From Planctomycetia bacterium (lineage in GTDB: Bacteria > Planctomycetota > Phycisphaerae > Phycisphaerales > SM1A02), in contig SYGP01000006.1 of the NCBI GenBank assembly GCA_005799495.1, forward strand, positions 1 through 64,000: a stretch of 64,000 nt of DNA, in the 5' to 3' direction. The notes below the pieces were generated by a model, which was given only the letters and a program-made list of their open reading frames with translations, was not told where the DNA came from and did no database searches. The stretch's first letter is position 1; each line of letters opens with the position of its first letter. Both the position numbers and the translations under genes were made by a program. Of the stretch, positions 18,780-27,220 are shown one piece after another.

Positions 18780-19690
18780 CGCAACTTCCCGACCAGAGTC
18801 GTCCACGGCAGCCCGAGAATCCCCGCCGCGTCATTGGAGGATTCCGCTTCAAGCGCAAGGGAGGCATCGAGAACTTCCCGTGGCATGCCGATCCGCTGCT
18901 GCGTTCCATCCTGACGGCGGCGACCCCGGAGACGGCCGAAGAGGGAAACCGATACGCCGCCGCAGGTCAGACTGCCACGATGATCGTGTCAGCGGGCAAG
19001 GTCACGGCGGGCGTTCAAGGCCGTGCCTCGCGCCCCTATCAACTGGAATTCCATTTCCGCGCCTGGACGCCGGAAGAATGGGAGAAACTGATCTCTGCGC
19101 TCAGCGCGGAGGCGCAGTACTCCGCTCGCTTTCTCGTGGATGAAATGCCGCCTGGCGTTGCGACGCTCACGCAGTCGCTCTCGCTTGGCGCACCGCTCGT
19201 TCCATCGAAGCCTGGCGGTAAGGCGACGAATGACCCTTTCATCACCTGCGCCTGCGGCGGAAAGCAGCCGTGCAAGCATGCGGTCGCGGCCATGCACATC
19301 CTCGTCGAGCGGCTCGAAACCGAACCGCTGCTGCTCTTCACGCTGCGCGGCATGCCGCCGAAGCAGGTGATCGAGCGCATCCAGGAACGCCGCACGCTCT
19401 CGGCGCGCGGCGAGAGCCATGCGCATCCACTGCCGACCGCGGCGTCGGACAGTTCACTGACGCCTCCGCTGACCTCTCAGTTGGAGGACTTCTGGCGACC
19501 CGGCCGACGACTCCACGACTATGCGGCGCGCCCCGCCCATGCCCATGTGCCGCATGCGCTGCTGCGCCGACTCGGTGCGAGCCCGCTCGGTGGCAAGTTC
19601 CCGCTCGTGGGTCTCTTGGCGAGCATCTACGACTCGGTCCGCGCGCGCGGACTCCGAGTGCGCGACGGCGATCCCACGAACGGCGCGTAA
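18776..19690 (+). CDS. SWIM zinc-finger domain protein
   Basis: 304 residues. The SWIM motif CACGGKQPCKHAVAAMHIL (CxC then CxH, about 160-178) binds zinc and is linked to DNA or protein interaction. The N-terminus includes FPWHADPLLRSILTA and a segment GRASRPYQLEFHFRAWTPEEW found in SWIM partners of SNF2 helicases. The last third is Pro/Ser-rich and poorly conserved. It is translated with the SNF2 gene through ATGA overlap, so it is probably that helicase's partner. Confidence 0.82.
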   Translation: MTQLPDQSRPRQPENPRRVIGGFRFKRKGGIENFPWHADPLLRSILTAATPETAEEGNRYAAAGQTATMIVSAGKVTAGVQGRASRPYQLEFHFRAWTPEEWEKLISALSAEAQYSARFLVDEMPPGVATLTQSLSLGAPLVPSKPGGKATNDPFITCACGGKQPCKHAVAAMHILVERLETEPLLLFTLRGMPPKQVIERIQERRTLSARGESHAHPLPTAASDSSLTPPLTSQLEDFWRPGRRLHDYAARPAHAHVPHALLRRLGASPLGGKFPLVGLLASIYDSVRARGLRVRDGDPTNGA

Positions 19691-19704
19691 ACGCACGCCA
19701 CAAC

Positions 19705-19710
19705 TACCAT
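19705..19710 (+). promoter_or_regulatory. Candidate -10 element of cysE
   Basis: TACCAT, 6 bases before GTG 19717; same sequence and spacing as at purE. It supports the GTG as the start. Confidence 0.4.
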
Positions 19711-19716
19711 CGCACC

Positions 19717-20703
19717 GTGGCGGTTCCTGCTCATCCGACTCGAGTCCGACGCGCCAGTGCACGAACCGCACGCGCCCTGTCCGCGAAACTCCTGCCCGAA
19801 CTTCGTCGCCATCACACGCTGCCGAACGATGTCGCCGTCGCCTGGGCTGGCAGTCGCTTGTGCGGGGTACTGCTCGGGCTGCAGGGCGTGGCGGGCGAAT
19901 CACGCGCCGAGGTGATCGACGACTGCGTCGACATTTTCGAAGCTGAAGTGTGTGCCGCATTCGAAGCGGCGGGATCGGGTGAACGCCTCTCGTTGGCGAA
20001 GGCGCGCCGCTGCATGCGTTCACTGTTGGCTGCGCTTCCCACCATTCAACGCACGCTGATGCTGGACCTGCATGCTGCGTTCGAGCGCGATCCAGCTGCG
20101 ACGAGTCGCACGGAGATTGCGCTCGCGTACCCAGGCATCCGCGCGCTGTGCATCCACCGCATCGCCCACCAATTCCATGTGCAGGGCGTCCCACTCGTGC
20201 CGCGCATTCTCGCGGAGTCCGCGCATGCATCGACGGGGATCGACATTCACCCTGGTGCGCAGATCGGTGGCGGATGCTTCATCGACCACGGCACCAGCGT
20301 CGTCATCGGCGAGACCACCGTGATCGGCCGCAACTGCACGCTCTATCAAGGAGTCACGCTTGGAGCGCGCCGCTTCGATCGCACCAAGAGCGGCTCACTC
20401 CGACGAGGATCCAAGCGGCATCCAACACTGCGTGATGGTGTGACGGTCTACGCGAACGCGACCATCCTCGGCGGCGACACGATCATCGGCAGCGGATCGA
20501 CGATCGCTGCGAGCGTGCTCGTTCAGGAAAGCGTGCCGCCGCGGTCGATCGTTCGCCCAAGCAAGAATGAGATTTCGGTTGCTCGAAGCGATACCAAGCG
20601 CGGCACCCAAAGCGGCGCGCAGCGCGGCACCCAGCGCGGACGAGCGAAAACATCGGCGCGAAAACGCTCCGCGTCAAAGCGCGCAGCGGCGCGAACGCGC
20701 TAA
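19717..20703 (+). CDS. cysE: Serine O-acetyltransferase (CysE/EpsC type)
   Basis: 328-residue acetyl-CoA:serine acetyltransferase, first step of cysteine synthesis. An N-terminal helical part is followed by LAYPGIRALCIHRIAHQFH and a left-handed beta-helix of hexapeptide repeats: GIDIHPGAQIGGGCFIDHGT, VVIGETTVIGRNCTLYQGVTLG. His of IDHGTSVVIGET is the catalytic residue. The C-terminal ~40 residues are a basic Ser/Thr/Lys/Arg-rich tail (KRGTQ, RGRAKTSARKR) not usual in the family. The open frame reaches back into the SWIM gene; GTG 19717 is chosen from homology, the TACCAT element and the 26-base gap. Confidence 0.9.
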   Translation: MAVPAHPTRVRRASARTARALSAKLLPELRRHHTLPNDVAVAWAGSRLCGVLLGLQGVAGESRAEVIDDCVDIFEAEVCAAFEAAGSGERLSLAKARRCMRSLLAALPTIQRTLMLDLHAAFERDPAATSRTEIALAYPGIRALCIHRIAHQFHVQGVPLVPRILAESAHASTGIDIHPGAQIGGGCFIDHGTSVVIGETTVIGRNCTLYQGVTLGARRFDRTKSGSLRRGSKRHPTLRDGVTVYANATILGGDTIIGSGSTIAASVLVQESVPPRSIVRPSKNEISVARSDTKRGTQSGAQRGTQRGRAKTSARKRSASKRAAARTR

Positions 20704-20756
20704 GGCCGTACTCCAACGAGTGTGCGGAGCGCGCAGGACGCCCGCGCGAAGGAAGA

Positions 20757-22547
20757 TCAGTTGGTGCCTTGCGGAGGCGTTCGATTGCCGCGACCGCCGC
20801 CAGGACCACCGCCGCCAGGGCCGCCTCGACCTTCGGGGCCGCCGCGCATATTGCGGAAAACCGCCTCGCGTTCATCCTCGTCGATCACGCCATCCTTGTT
20901 CTTGTCCGCTGCCTTTGCGGCCTCCTGAAACTGCGGCGGCAGATCAGCGATCTTGCCAGTGCCGAACGCGCCTGCATTGCGGCCGCCATCACGACCCTTC
21001 GGGAGTTGCTCCTGCTGCGTTGCCGTCAAGAGACTGCGCAACTGGTCGAGATACTTCGTCCCCATCTTGCCGCGCTCGTCCATGAGATCGCCCACAGGAT
21101 CGCTCATGCCACCCATGAACCGCCCCATCATCATGGTCGGTGGCATCGTTCCTGCCATCACGCCGATCAAGCGCTCTGACTCCTCCAGACGCTGCGCAGG
21201 CTCGTCCTTTCGCGTTGTGGCCACGATCTTCTCGTTGGCAGCACGCAGCTGACTCTCGTACTCCGCCTGAAGCGCGGTCACAGCGATGCGCTGCTCGGGC
21301 GTCAGATCCGCCAACTGAAGCGCCTTCTCGAACGCCTCCGAGGATCGCGTGGGCCGGAAGACGCGGCGATACGCGGAAAGCAACGCAGCCTTCTTGAACT
21401 TCGCGCCTTCGTCGGGCGACATGGACTCGGCAATCTGCGTGATGAAACGGTCATTGACATCGCGAACACCCTTGCGCAGCGCGATCTGACGCTCCGCCAG
21501 TGCTCGCGCCGCATCGGCGTTGCCATCGAGCGTCACCCGCATCATCTTCGGTTCGCTCTGCTCGATGAACGAATCACGCGCCACGAGCGCGGAGTCCAGC
21601 TCGACCTCGTACACATCCAAGATCTTTCCGGCCGCATCGATGGAAGGCTGCGAGAGTTCCGCTTCGTCGATCACGAGAAACAGGTTCGTTCCCTCGCCCG
21701 AGAGCGCTGCGTTGCCCATCGTCTTTTCACGGCGCAGAAATCGCTCGAACTTCGGGAAGTCGGTCTTCTGCGTCGCCGTCAGGAGCAACTCGATCGACGA
21801 AACGACTTCCTTGCGCATGCGCACCTTCTCCGCCGTCCATCGGTTCACTTCAGCCACGATTTCTTCGAGGATTGCCTTGGTCTCCAGGTCCGCCCCGGTT
21901 GCCTTGCGCTCTTCCATCATCTCGTTGCCGACCTTCTCCATTCGCTGCCGCCAGAACGCGCGCCGCGCCTCTTCGGTCAGCGGTGCGCCGTTCTCGACTT
22001 CCATCTGCTCGAGATCTGCCTCCACCGAATCGCGGACCCCGCGCATGCGCTCACGCATGTCTCCCTGCATGAAGGTCTGGAACATGCGCATGCCCGCTTC
22101 CTGGATCTTGCCTTGCGACTCCTCCGCCGCGGGGCCAAACGCCGTGTCGTAGTCGTTCACGAGCGACTCGACGACTTCCATCTGCTGATCGTCGAAGTTG
22201 AGCTGCTCTCGAAAGAGCGGCACATCGCGGCGCATGAAGTCGGGCTGGAACCTCGTCATGAACGAGGCGAACGCGCCCATGCCTCGGCCAGCAACGCCGC
22301 CGCCGCCGCCGCCACCACCGCCCCACCCACCACGCCTCTCGCCGCCGCCCTCACGCCCACCACCTCGTTCGCCACGCTCGCCTTGCGGCGGCGCTGGTCG
22401 ATCGCCCGCACCCGCACCCTGCGGCGCAGCCGGAGCCGCGGGAGCGGCAGGCGCCTGCGCAGCGGCGTTCAAGGTGAAGAGCGCTGCCGAACCAACGCAC
22501 AGGAGGACTGAACGGATTCGAGCGGACGCTGCTGAAGTGAAGATCAT
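20757..22547 (-). CDS. Secreted EF-hand protein with Gly-rich regions and LTATQ motifs
   Basis: 596 residues, exported: signal SVLLCVGSAALFTLNAAAQA after MIFTSAASARIR. Then a Pro/Gly/Arg-rich segment with nine consecutive glycines, and a long helical body with repeated Spy/CpxP-like or LTxxQ-like motifs (LLLTATQKTDF, LTPEQRIAV, LLTATQQEQL). Near the C-terminus one canonical EF-hand, DKNKDGVIDEDE, should bind calcium; a Gly-rich tail ends the protein. GGAG sits 6 bases before ATG 22547, so this start is preferred over the upstream one. The 194 bases upstream, to the dehydrogenase gene, hold nothing else recognisable. Function unknown. Confidence 0.75.
   Translation of the reverse strand: MIFTSAASARIRSVLLCVGSAALFTLNAAAQAPAAPAAPAAPQGAGAGDRPAPPQGERGERGGGREGGGERRGGWGGGGGGGGGVAGRGMGAFASFMTRFQPDFMRRDVPLFREQLNFDDQQMEVVESLVNDYDTAFGPAAEESQGKIQEAGMRMFQTFMQGDMRERMRGVRDSVEADLEQMEVENGAPLTEEARRAFWRQRMEKVGNEMMEERKATGADLETKAILEEIVAEVNRWTAEKVRMRKEVVSSIELLLTATQKTDFPKFERFLRREKTMGNAALSGEGTNLFLVIDEAELSQPSIDAAGKILDVYEVELDSALVARDSFIEQSEPKMMRVTLDGNADAARALAERQIALRKGVRDVNDRFITQIAESMSPDEGAKFKKAALLSAYRRVFRPTRSSEAFEKALQLADLTPEQRIAVTALQAEYESQLRAANEKIVATTRKDEPAQRLEESERLIGVMAGTMPPTMMMGRFMGGMSDPVGDLMDERGKMGTKYLDQLRSLLTATQQEQLPKGRDGGRNAGAFGTGKIADLPPQFQEAAKAADKNKDGVIDEDEREAVFRNMRGGPEGRGGPGGGGPGGGRGNRTPPQGTN
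22296..22313. repeat. (GCC)6 trinucleotide run
   Basis: Six GCC units followed by two ACC units. On the minus strand they encode the polyglycine run of the EF-hand protein; a likely slippage site. Confidence 0.8.
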
Positions 22548-22741
22548 GGGTTGCTCCGAGGAGGACGGACTGTGCTGCAACGAGGTCGCAGCCATTGGGG
22601 GGGGCTTGGGACGAAAGTCCAACAAGAATACGGCGATCCACCGCACTTCAGAGTCGCCGCATCAAACAAATCTGCCGCCGAGACGCCACTTGGGACAAAG
22701 AATCCGCTCCCAACTCGGCGGATCGGACCTTTCCGAACGGC

Positions 22742-23989
22742 TCAGTCACCCGCCACGATCTTGAAAATCATGCCAGGGCCGTCGGCTCCAGGTCCAGTTC
22801 CGCAAACGAAGAGCGTTCCATCGTTGGATTCGCCGAAACTTGCTGGGCAGAAGCCGCGCTTGGTCACCACGACCTTCGGCTGCACCTTCAGCGAACCGCC
22901 CTCCGCGCGCAGTCCCCAAATGGTGCCGAACGCATAGTCCGCGTAGAGGTAGACGCCGGCAAGCTTCGGATACTCGCTACCGCGGTACACGAAACCGCCC
23001 GTGACCGACACGCCGTCCTTGTGTGGATACTCAACGAGCGGCTCGATGAAGCGGTCGCTCGCCTCACTCGCATCGGACACTCCATTCGTCGGATGGAATC
23101 CCTCCCGAGGACGCCAACCGTAGTTGCCGCCCTTCACGATGATGTCGATCTCCTCCCATGCGTTCTGTCCGACATCGCCCGCGTACAGCTCGCCCGTCTT
23201 GCGATCGAAGGACATTCGCCACACATTGCGCAGTCCGAAGGCGTAGATCTCCGGTCGCATCCCCTGCTTTCCCACAAACGGATTGTCGCTCGGGACCGAG
23301 TAAAGCCTGCCGTCTGCGGCGCGATCGACATCGATCCGCATGATGCACCCCAGAAGCGTCTCGGTGTTCTGTCCATTGCCCCACGGATCGTTGCCTGAAC
23401 CGCCGTCGCCACTCGACACATACAGCATTCCATCGGTACCGAACATCACCGTACCGCCGTTGTGATTCCACTCAGGATCCTCGACGGTCAGCAGGACTTC
23501 ATGCGTCGCCGGATCGATCGTGCCATCCGCCGCCATCGTGAGCCGCGCGAGTACCTCGCGCGCGGGATCGTTGCCGCTCTTGCGGGCGGTGTACCAAACG
23601 AACACCTGGCGATTCTGCGCGAACTTCGGATGGAACGCGAGCGACAGAAGCCCCTGCTCGTTGAACTTGTCGTGAACGGGTCCCGTGAGATCGAGGACCA
23701 ACTTTCCCTCGTGCTCTGCGTTCGAGAGATCGAGTTCCACCACGCGCCCCGCCTGCTCCACCGCGTACATCAGGCTCGGCGAGTCTGGACGCGCGACCAC
23801 CTGCACCGGACGCGTGAGTTTGGCCTTGGGAAAGACCCTCTGCAAACGGATCTTCGGGATCTCTCCACTCTCGGCGATCGGCCCAGCCTGCTTCGCATCG
23901 GCGGGCATGGGCCGCGGATCAGACGACTGCTCCTGCGACACGGAGAGCGAAACCGCCAGGAGCACGGAAGCAGAAGTCGCGATCAACAT
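22742..23989 (-). CDS. PQQ-type glucose/sorbosone dehydrogenase family protein
   Basis: 415-residue six-bladed beta-propeller, exported by the signal MLIATSASVLLAVSLSVS. Family blocks in order: NEQGLLSLAFHPKFAQN, WNHNGGTVMFGTDGMLYVSS, GDGGSGNDPWGNGQN, PEIYAFGLRNVWRMSFDR and GDVGQNAWEEIDIIVKGGNY. Such proteins oxidise aldose sugars with PQQ in the periplasm; substrate and cofactor here are inferred from family only. ATG 23989 is preferred to ATG 24043 because the signal peptide starts there and TACACT lies 7 bases upstream. Divergent from the DUF1080 gene, which is also sugar-related. Confidence 0.88.
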   Translation of the reverse strand: MLIATSASVLLAVSLSVSQEQSSDPRPMPADAKQAGPIAESGEIPKIRLQRVFPKAKLTRPVQVVARPDSPSLMYAVEQAGRVVELDLSNAEHEGKLVLDLTGPVHDKFNEQGLLSLAFHPKFAQNRQVFVWYTARKSGNDPAREVLARLTMAADGTIDPATHEVLLTVEDPEWNHNGGTVMFGTDGMLYVSSGDGGSGNDPWGNGQNTETLLGCIMRIDVDRAADGRLYSVPSDNPFVGKQGMRPEIYAFGLRNVWRMSFDRKTGELYAGDVGQNAWEEIDIIVKGGNYGWRPREGFHPTNGVSDASEASDRFIEPLVEYPHKDGVSVTGGFVYRGSEYPKLAGVYLYADYAFGTIWGLRAEGGSLKVQPKVVVTKRGFCPASFGESNDGTLFVCGTGPGADGPGMIFKIVAGD

Positions 23990-23996
23990 GAGGCAG

Positions 23997-24002
23997 AGTG
24001 TA
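23997..24002 (-). promoter_or_regulatory. Candidate -10 element of sugar dehydrogenase gene
   Basis: TACACT on the minus strand, 7 bases before ATG 23989, inside the 52-base divergent gap. Confidence 0.42.
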
Positions 24003-24029
24003 GGCGTGACCACTGCACACTCTGCTGCG

Positions 24030-24035
24030 TATTCT
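24030..24035 (+). promoter_or_regulatory. Candidate -10 element of DUF1080 gene
   Basis: TATTCT, 6 bases before ATG 24042. A weak -35-like GTGACC lies 18 bases further upstream. A transcript would start at about the ATG. Confidence 0.4.
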
Positions 24036-24041
24036 GCTCCC

Positions 24042-24755
24042 ATGCGCGTGTTCGTGGCGATGATCGTCGGACTCGGTGCTTCGCTCGGAAGCGCAGCGAT
24101 GGTTCACCCTGTGGCGGACGCCACCGCGGTCAGCCCAACTGCATCGGACGATGATGACAAGCGAGTCGTTGCCCCGCCGCGGCAGGATTCGTTCCGCAAG
24201 ATCTTCACCGGCACCGATCTGAGCGGGTGGCAAGGTGACACAGTCGGCTTCATCGTGGCGGACGGCGAACTGCAGTGCCTGCCCAAGGGGAAGAACCTCT
24301 GGACCACCAACCGTTACGGTGACTTCCATCTCCGCTTCGACTTCAAGCTGAGTCCTGGCGCCAACAATGGACTCGGCATTCGCATGCCGGCCGAAGGCGA
24401 CGCCGCCTACATGGGCATCGAGCTGCAGATTCTCGACGATGGTGACCCGCAGTATGCGAAGCTCCAACCTTGGCAGTACCACGGTTCCGTCTACGGGGTC
24501 ATCGCCGCCAAGCGCGGGCACTTGAAGCCCGTCGGTGAATGGAATGCGGAGGAAGTGATCGTGCGTGGCTCGCGGGTGAAAGTCATCTTGAACGGCGTGA
24601 CGATCGTCGATGCGGATCTCCAACCGCTCGCCGATGGAGGGACCCCCGACGGCAAGGAGCACCCCGGGCTTCGGCGACAGAGTGGGTTCATCGGATTTCT
24701 CGGGCATGGACACAGCGTGTGGTTCAAGAACATCGAGTTGAAGGAACTGAAGTGA
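24042..24755 (+). CDS. DUF1080 (3-keto-disaccharide hydrolase-like) secreted protein
   Basis: 237 residues with an N-terminal signal (VFVAMIVGLGASLGSAAM). The DUF1080 concanavalin-like fold is shown by FRKIFTGTDLSGWQGD, FHLRFDFKLSPGANNGLGIR, GIELQILDDGDPQY and QSGFIGFLGHGHSVWFKNIE. Some DUF1080 proteins hydrolyse 3-keto-disaccharides; others are unassigned. The start is ATG 24042; the frame runs further upstream without homology. The stop overlaps the next gene's GTG as GTGA. A shared sugar role with the divergent dehydrogenase is plausible. Confidence 0.88.
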   Translation: MRVFVAMIVGLGASLGSAAMVHPVADATAVSPTASDDDDKRVVAPPRQDSFRKIFTGTDLSGWQGDTVGFIVADGELQCLPKGKNLWTTNRYGDFHLRFDFKLSPGANNGLGIRMPAEGDAAYMGIELQILDDGDPQYAKLQPWQYHGSVYGVIAAKRGHLKPVGEWNAEEVIVRGSRVKVILNGVTIVDADLQPLADGGTPDGKEHPGLRRQSGFIGFLGHGHSVWFKNIELKELK

Positions 24756-25564
24756 GTGCGCCGCAGGGAAAGGGGGCAAAGGCTCATCACCCCAGTGGCG
24801 CGGTGGAGCGTGCGCTGCGCGGCGAGATTGCGCGCATCGAGCGAGCGCTTGCGCAAGGCGGTTTTCTGCTCGGCGAAATCTCGGTGGTGGATGAAGGTTC
24901 TTGGGGGCGCTTGGATGCGGTACTGGAGGGAACGGAACACTCGGGAAAGCTGCAGATTCATCTCAACAGCAAGGGACTCGTGCGAATCGTGCCGCAAGGC
25001 AGCGCTGCACGCAGCATTGCCCAGGCGCTCGAGTCGGCCGGTATCGACTGCGCCGCGGCCGCGCACCGCGACGCGCCCCGCGACGCGCCCCGCGAATCCT
25101 CGACAGTCGCGCCCGCTGCACCCTTGGCGCGCGGCGTGGACGGAGAGCTTGTCGTCGACTGCAGCAAGTTCGGTCGATCACTGATCGGTCCGACCGAGTG
25201 GCGCGGCATGCTGCACCAGGGCGGTGCGTGGCGCGAGGTGTTTCACAGCCCGCGGTTCGAACGCGGCCACAACAATCTCGGCGAGTTTCTTGCCATCGTG
25301 GATGCGTGCCGTCGAATCGAGCGCGGGGCGATCGCGTGCTCGGCGCTCCTGAGCGATTCGCGAACGGCCATCAGTTGGTTCACGAAGGGACACATCCGTA
25401 CATCGATCCCCGTCGACGAGGCATGCGATCCGATCTTTGCACAGGAGCTTTCGAGCGCGAGGCAGTGGCTCGCCGCATGCGACCGCGTTCGCTGGAGCAG
25501 GCTGCTCTCCCACTGGTCCGTCAAAGTCCGCGGCGAGAACCCAGCGGACTTCGGACGGAAGTGA
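24752..25564 (+). CDS. RNase H-like protein with N-terminal extension
   Basis: 270 residues starting at GTG 24752, which overlaps the DUF1080 stop (GTGA). The first ~110 residues are of no known family; ALRGEIARIERALAQGG looks helical. After a linker, an RNase H fold appears: ELVVDCSKFG (first Asp), HNNLGEFLAIVDA (Glu), LLSDSRTAISWF (second Asp) and ENPADFGRK (third Asp). All four metal-binding acids are present in the order of ribonuclease HI. The likely substrate is RNA in RNA-DNA hybrids, but this is inferred. Confidence 0.75.
   Translation: MSAPQGKGAKAHHPSGAVERALRGEIARIERALAQGGFLLGEISVVDEGSWGRLDAVLEGTEHSGKLQIHLNSKGLVRIVPQGSAARSIAQALESAGIDCAAAAHRDAPRDAPRESSTVAPAAPLARGVDGELVVDCSKFGRSLIGPTEWRGMLHQGGAWREVFHSPRFERGHNNLGEFLAIVDACRRIERGAIACSALLSDSRTAISWFTKGHIRTSIPVDEACDPIFAQELSSARQWLAACDRVRWSRLLSHWSVKVRGENPADFGRK
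25067..25090. repeat. Tandem 12-base repeat in RNase H-like gene
   Basis: CGCGACGCGCCC occurs twice in a row and a third partial copy follows. It encodes the RDAPRDAPRE linker between the N-terminal region and the RNase H fold. Confidence 0.75.
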
Positions 25565-25641
25565 TCGATCGCGCGCTCGCCACTGCGTCCCCAGCGGCGT
25601 TCTGCCGTCGGCCCACCCGCCGCAGGCCGCGTGCACCCGCG

Positions 25642-27207
25642 TCAACTCGGCGGCGGCGGAGCGATGCTGATGAGCGGCGTGAGTTCTGACACGGGGATCG
25701 ACAGGAACGCCCTCCCGAATGTCGGATCGAAATGCGTTCCGAGGCAGCGCTCGATCTCCTCAAGCACCTCCCGCACCTGGCGCGCGGGGCGGTAGAAGCG
25801 CGCGCTGGTCATCGCATCAAAGCAGTCCGCGATGCACAAGATGCGCCCGAGCCTGGAAATGCCCTCGCCAGCGAGCTTGTTCGGATAGCCGCGACCATCC
25901 CAGCGTTCGTGGTGCTCGACGACTCCACAGATCAGTTCGCGCATCTGTGGAATGTCCTGCAGGATCGACGCGCCAATCTGCGGGTGGCGCTGGATCCGTG
26001 CAAACTCACTGTCATCCAGCTTCGATGGTTTGCGCAGGATCTCCTCTGGAATCCCGATCTTGCCGATGTCATGCACAAGACCGCAGAGCCGAATCTGCTC
26101 GATCGTGCCTGCATCGAGTTGCAACGCCTTCGCCAGCAGCACGCCGAACGCACTCACTCGGTCGGAATGCCCGCGCGTATAGGGATCCTTCGCGTCAATG
26201 GCCGAAATGAGCGCGCGCATCGTGCCACCGAACATCTGCTGCTGCTCGAGGTCGAAGCGCTGCTGCATTCGCGTCCGCGCGATGTTCGAAAGCGAGAGCC
26301 CTGCAAGCCGCGCAATGGCCGCAGCGAACCCCGTCACTTCCGCTTCGGGCGCAGGCTGCGTGCGCGACGCACCGCGACGCTGATCGAGGTAGATCCATCC
26401 GAAGAAGACAGGGCCTGCTTCGACAGGCACACAGATCGCATCCGAAATCGAAAGCGACTCGATGCTCGCAGCCATCGATGCGGCACCGCCCGCGGCACGG
26501 TGCACATGAGTGCCATGCCGAGCGCGGCGCAGAAGGCTCCGGCTGATCTGCACCTCACCTCCTCGCCCAGAAACCGCCCCCGCCTGAGCAAGGACTTCCA
26601 CCGCCGATGGATCCGCGTTCGCCTTCAGCAGCGCCACATTCGCGTAGCCCGTGGCGGATGCGAGCGCCTCCACCGCTGCCGCTGCGGTTGCCTGCTCATC
26701 GCGCGCGGTCGCCATTGCCTCACTCGCAGCGAGCAGACGAACCAGCATCGACTGTGCCAGCTCCGACGGACCCTGCACCTCCCCAACCGGCACGAAATCG
26801 TCTCGGTCATCGCCGGCCATCAGCGTCTGACCGAAATCTGCCTGCGCCGATGCAGAAGGCGCCGCGACCGTCAATGTCCACGGTTTGATCTCGATCACAT
26901 CCCCGTGCGCAAGTTTCACTTCCTGCTGCGCCGCGAGTCGAACGCCGTTCAGCAGGGTTCCCCAAGTCGAACCGCAGTCACGCAGCCGCCAATGCCCCCG
27001 CTCACCACCCGCGGCCGACGCCCAGTGCACCTGTGCATGAAGGCGCGACACCTTCTGCTGGGGAAGCGCGATGTCCCGGTCAGGGTCGCGCCCGATGCTG
27101 ACCGAATGCGGCTCCTTCAGGGGGAACACCCGCTCTGCATCCTCGCAGGCCGCGTGAAGCCGCCAGTGTGAAGTCGGAACCAGGGCGGAACCGAATGCAG
27201 AACCCAT
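25642..27207 (-). CDS. FHA-GAF-HD-GYP cyclic-di-GMP phosphodiesterase
   Basis: 521 residues. N-terminal FHA domain (SIGRDPDRDIALPQQKVSRLHA, about 36-58, with DCGSTWGTLLNG) for phosphothreonine binding. A GAF-like middle (about 150-310) is followed by HD-GYP: HDIGKIGIPEEIL (about 378), VVEHHERWDGRGYPNKLAGE (about 431) and ADCFDAMTS. HD-GYP enzymes degrade cyclic di-GMP; all hallmark residues are present. The start ATG 27207 has CATAAT 7 bases upstream, which overlaps the end of the CapD-type gene. A PilZ-type receptor is encoded 4.6 kb away. Confidence 0.92.
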   Translation of the reverse strand: MGSAFGSALVPTSHWRLHAACEDAERVFPLKEPHSVSIGRDPDRDIALPQQKVSRLHAQVHWASAAGGERGHWRLRDCGSTWGTLLNGVRLAAQQEVKLAHGDVIEIKPWTLTVAAPSASAQADFGQTLMAGDDRDDFVPVGEVQGPSELAQSMLVRLLAASEAMATARDEQATAAAAVEALASATGYANVALLKANADPSAVEVLAQAGAVSGRGGEVQISRSLLRRARHGTHVHRAAGGAASMAASIESLSISDAICVPVEAGPVFFGWIYLDQRRGASRTQPAPEAEVTGFAAAIARLAGLSLSNIARTRMQQRFDLEQQQMFGGTMRALISAIDAKDPYTRGHSDRVSAFGVLLAKALQLDAGTIEQIRLCGLVHDIGKIGIPEEILRKPSKLDDSEFARIQRHPQIGASILQDIPQMRELICGVVEHHERWDGRGYPNKLAGEGISRLGRILCIADCFDAMTSARFYRPARQVREVLEEIERCLGTHFDPTFGRAFLSIPVSELTPLISIAPPPPS

Positions 27208-27214
27208 GCGGAGG

Positions 27215-27220
27215 ATTATG
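27215..27220 (-). promoter_or_regulatory. Candidate -10 element of HD-GYP gene
   Basis: CATAAT on the minus strand, one mismatch from TATAAT, 7 bases before ATG 27207. It overlaps the last codons of the upstream dehydratase gene. Confidence 0.42.

Noticed and set aside
16746-18806. 686-codon frame antisense to the SNF2 gene (and 15102-16733 beside it)
   Set aside because: No recognisable domain, composition typical of a shadow frame; the plus-strand helicase motifs are decisive.
20730-20748. CGCGC...GCGCG hairpin between cysE and the EF-hand gene as terminator
   Set aside because: Only five pairs in very GC-rich sequence with no T-tract; such matches are expected by chance.
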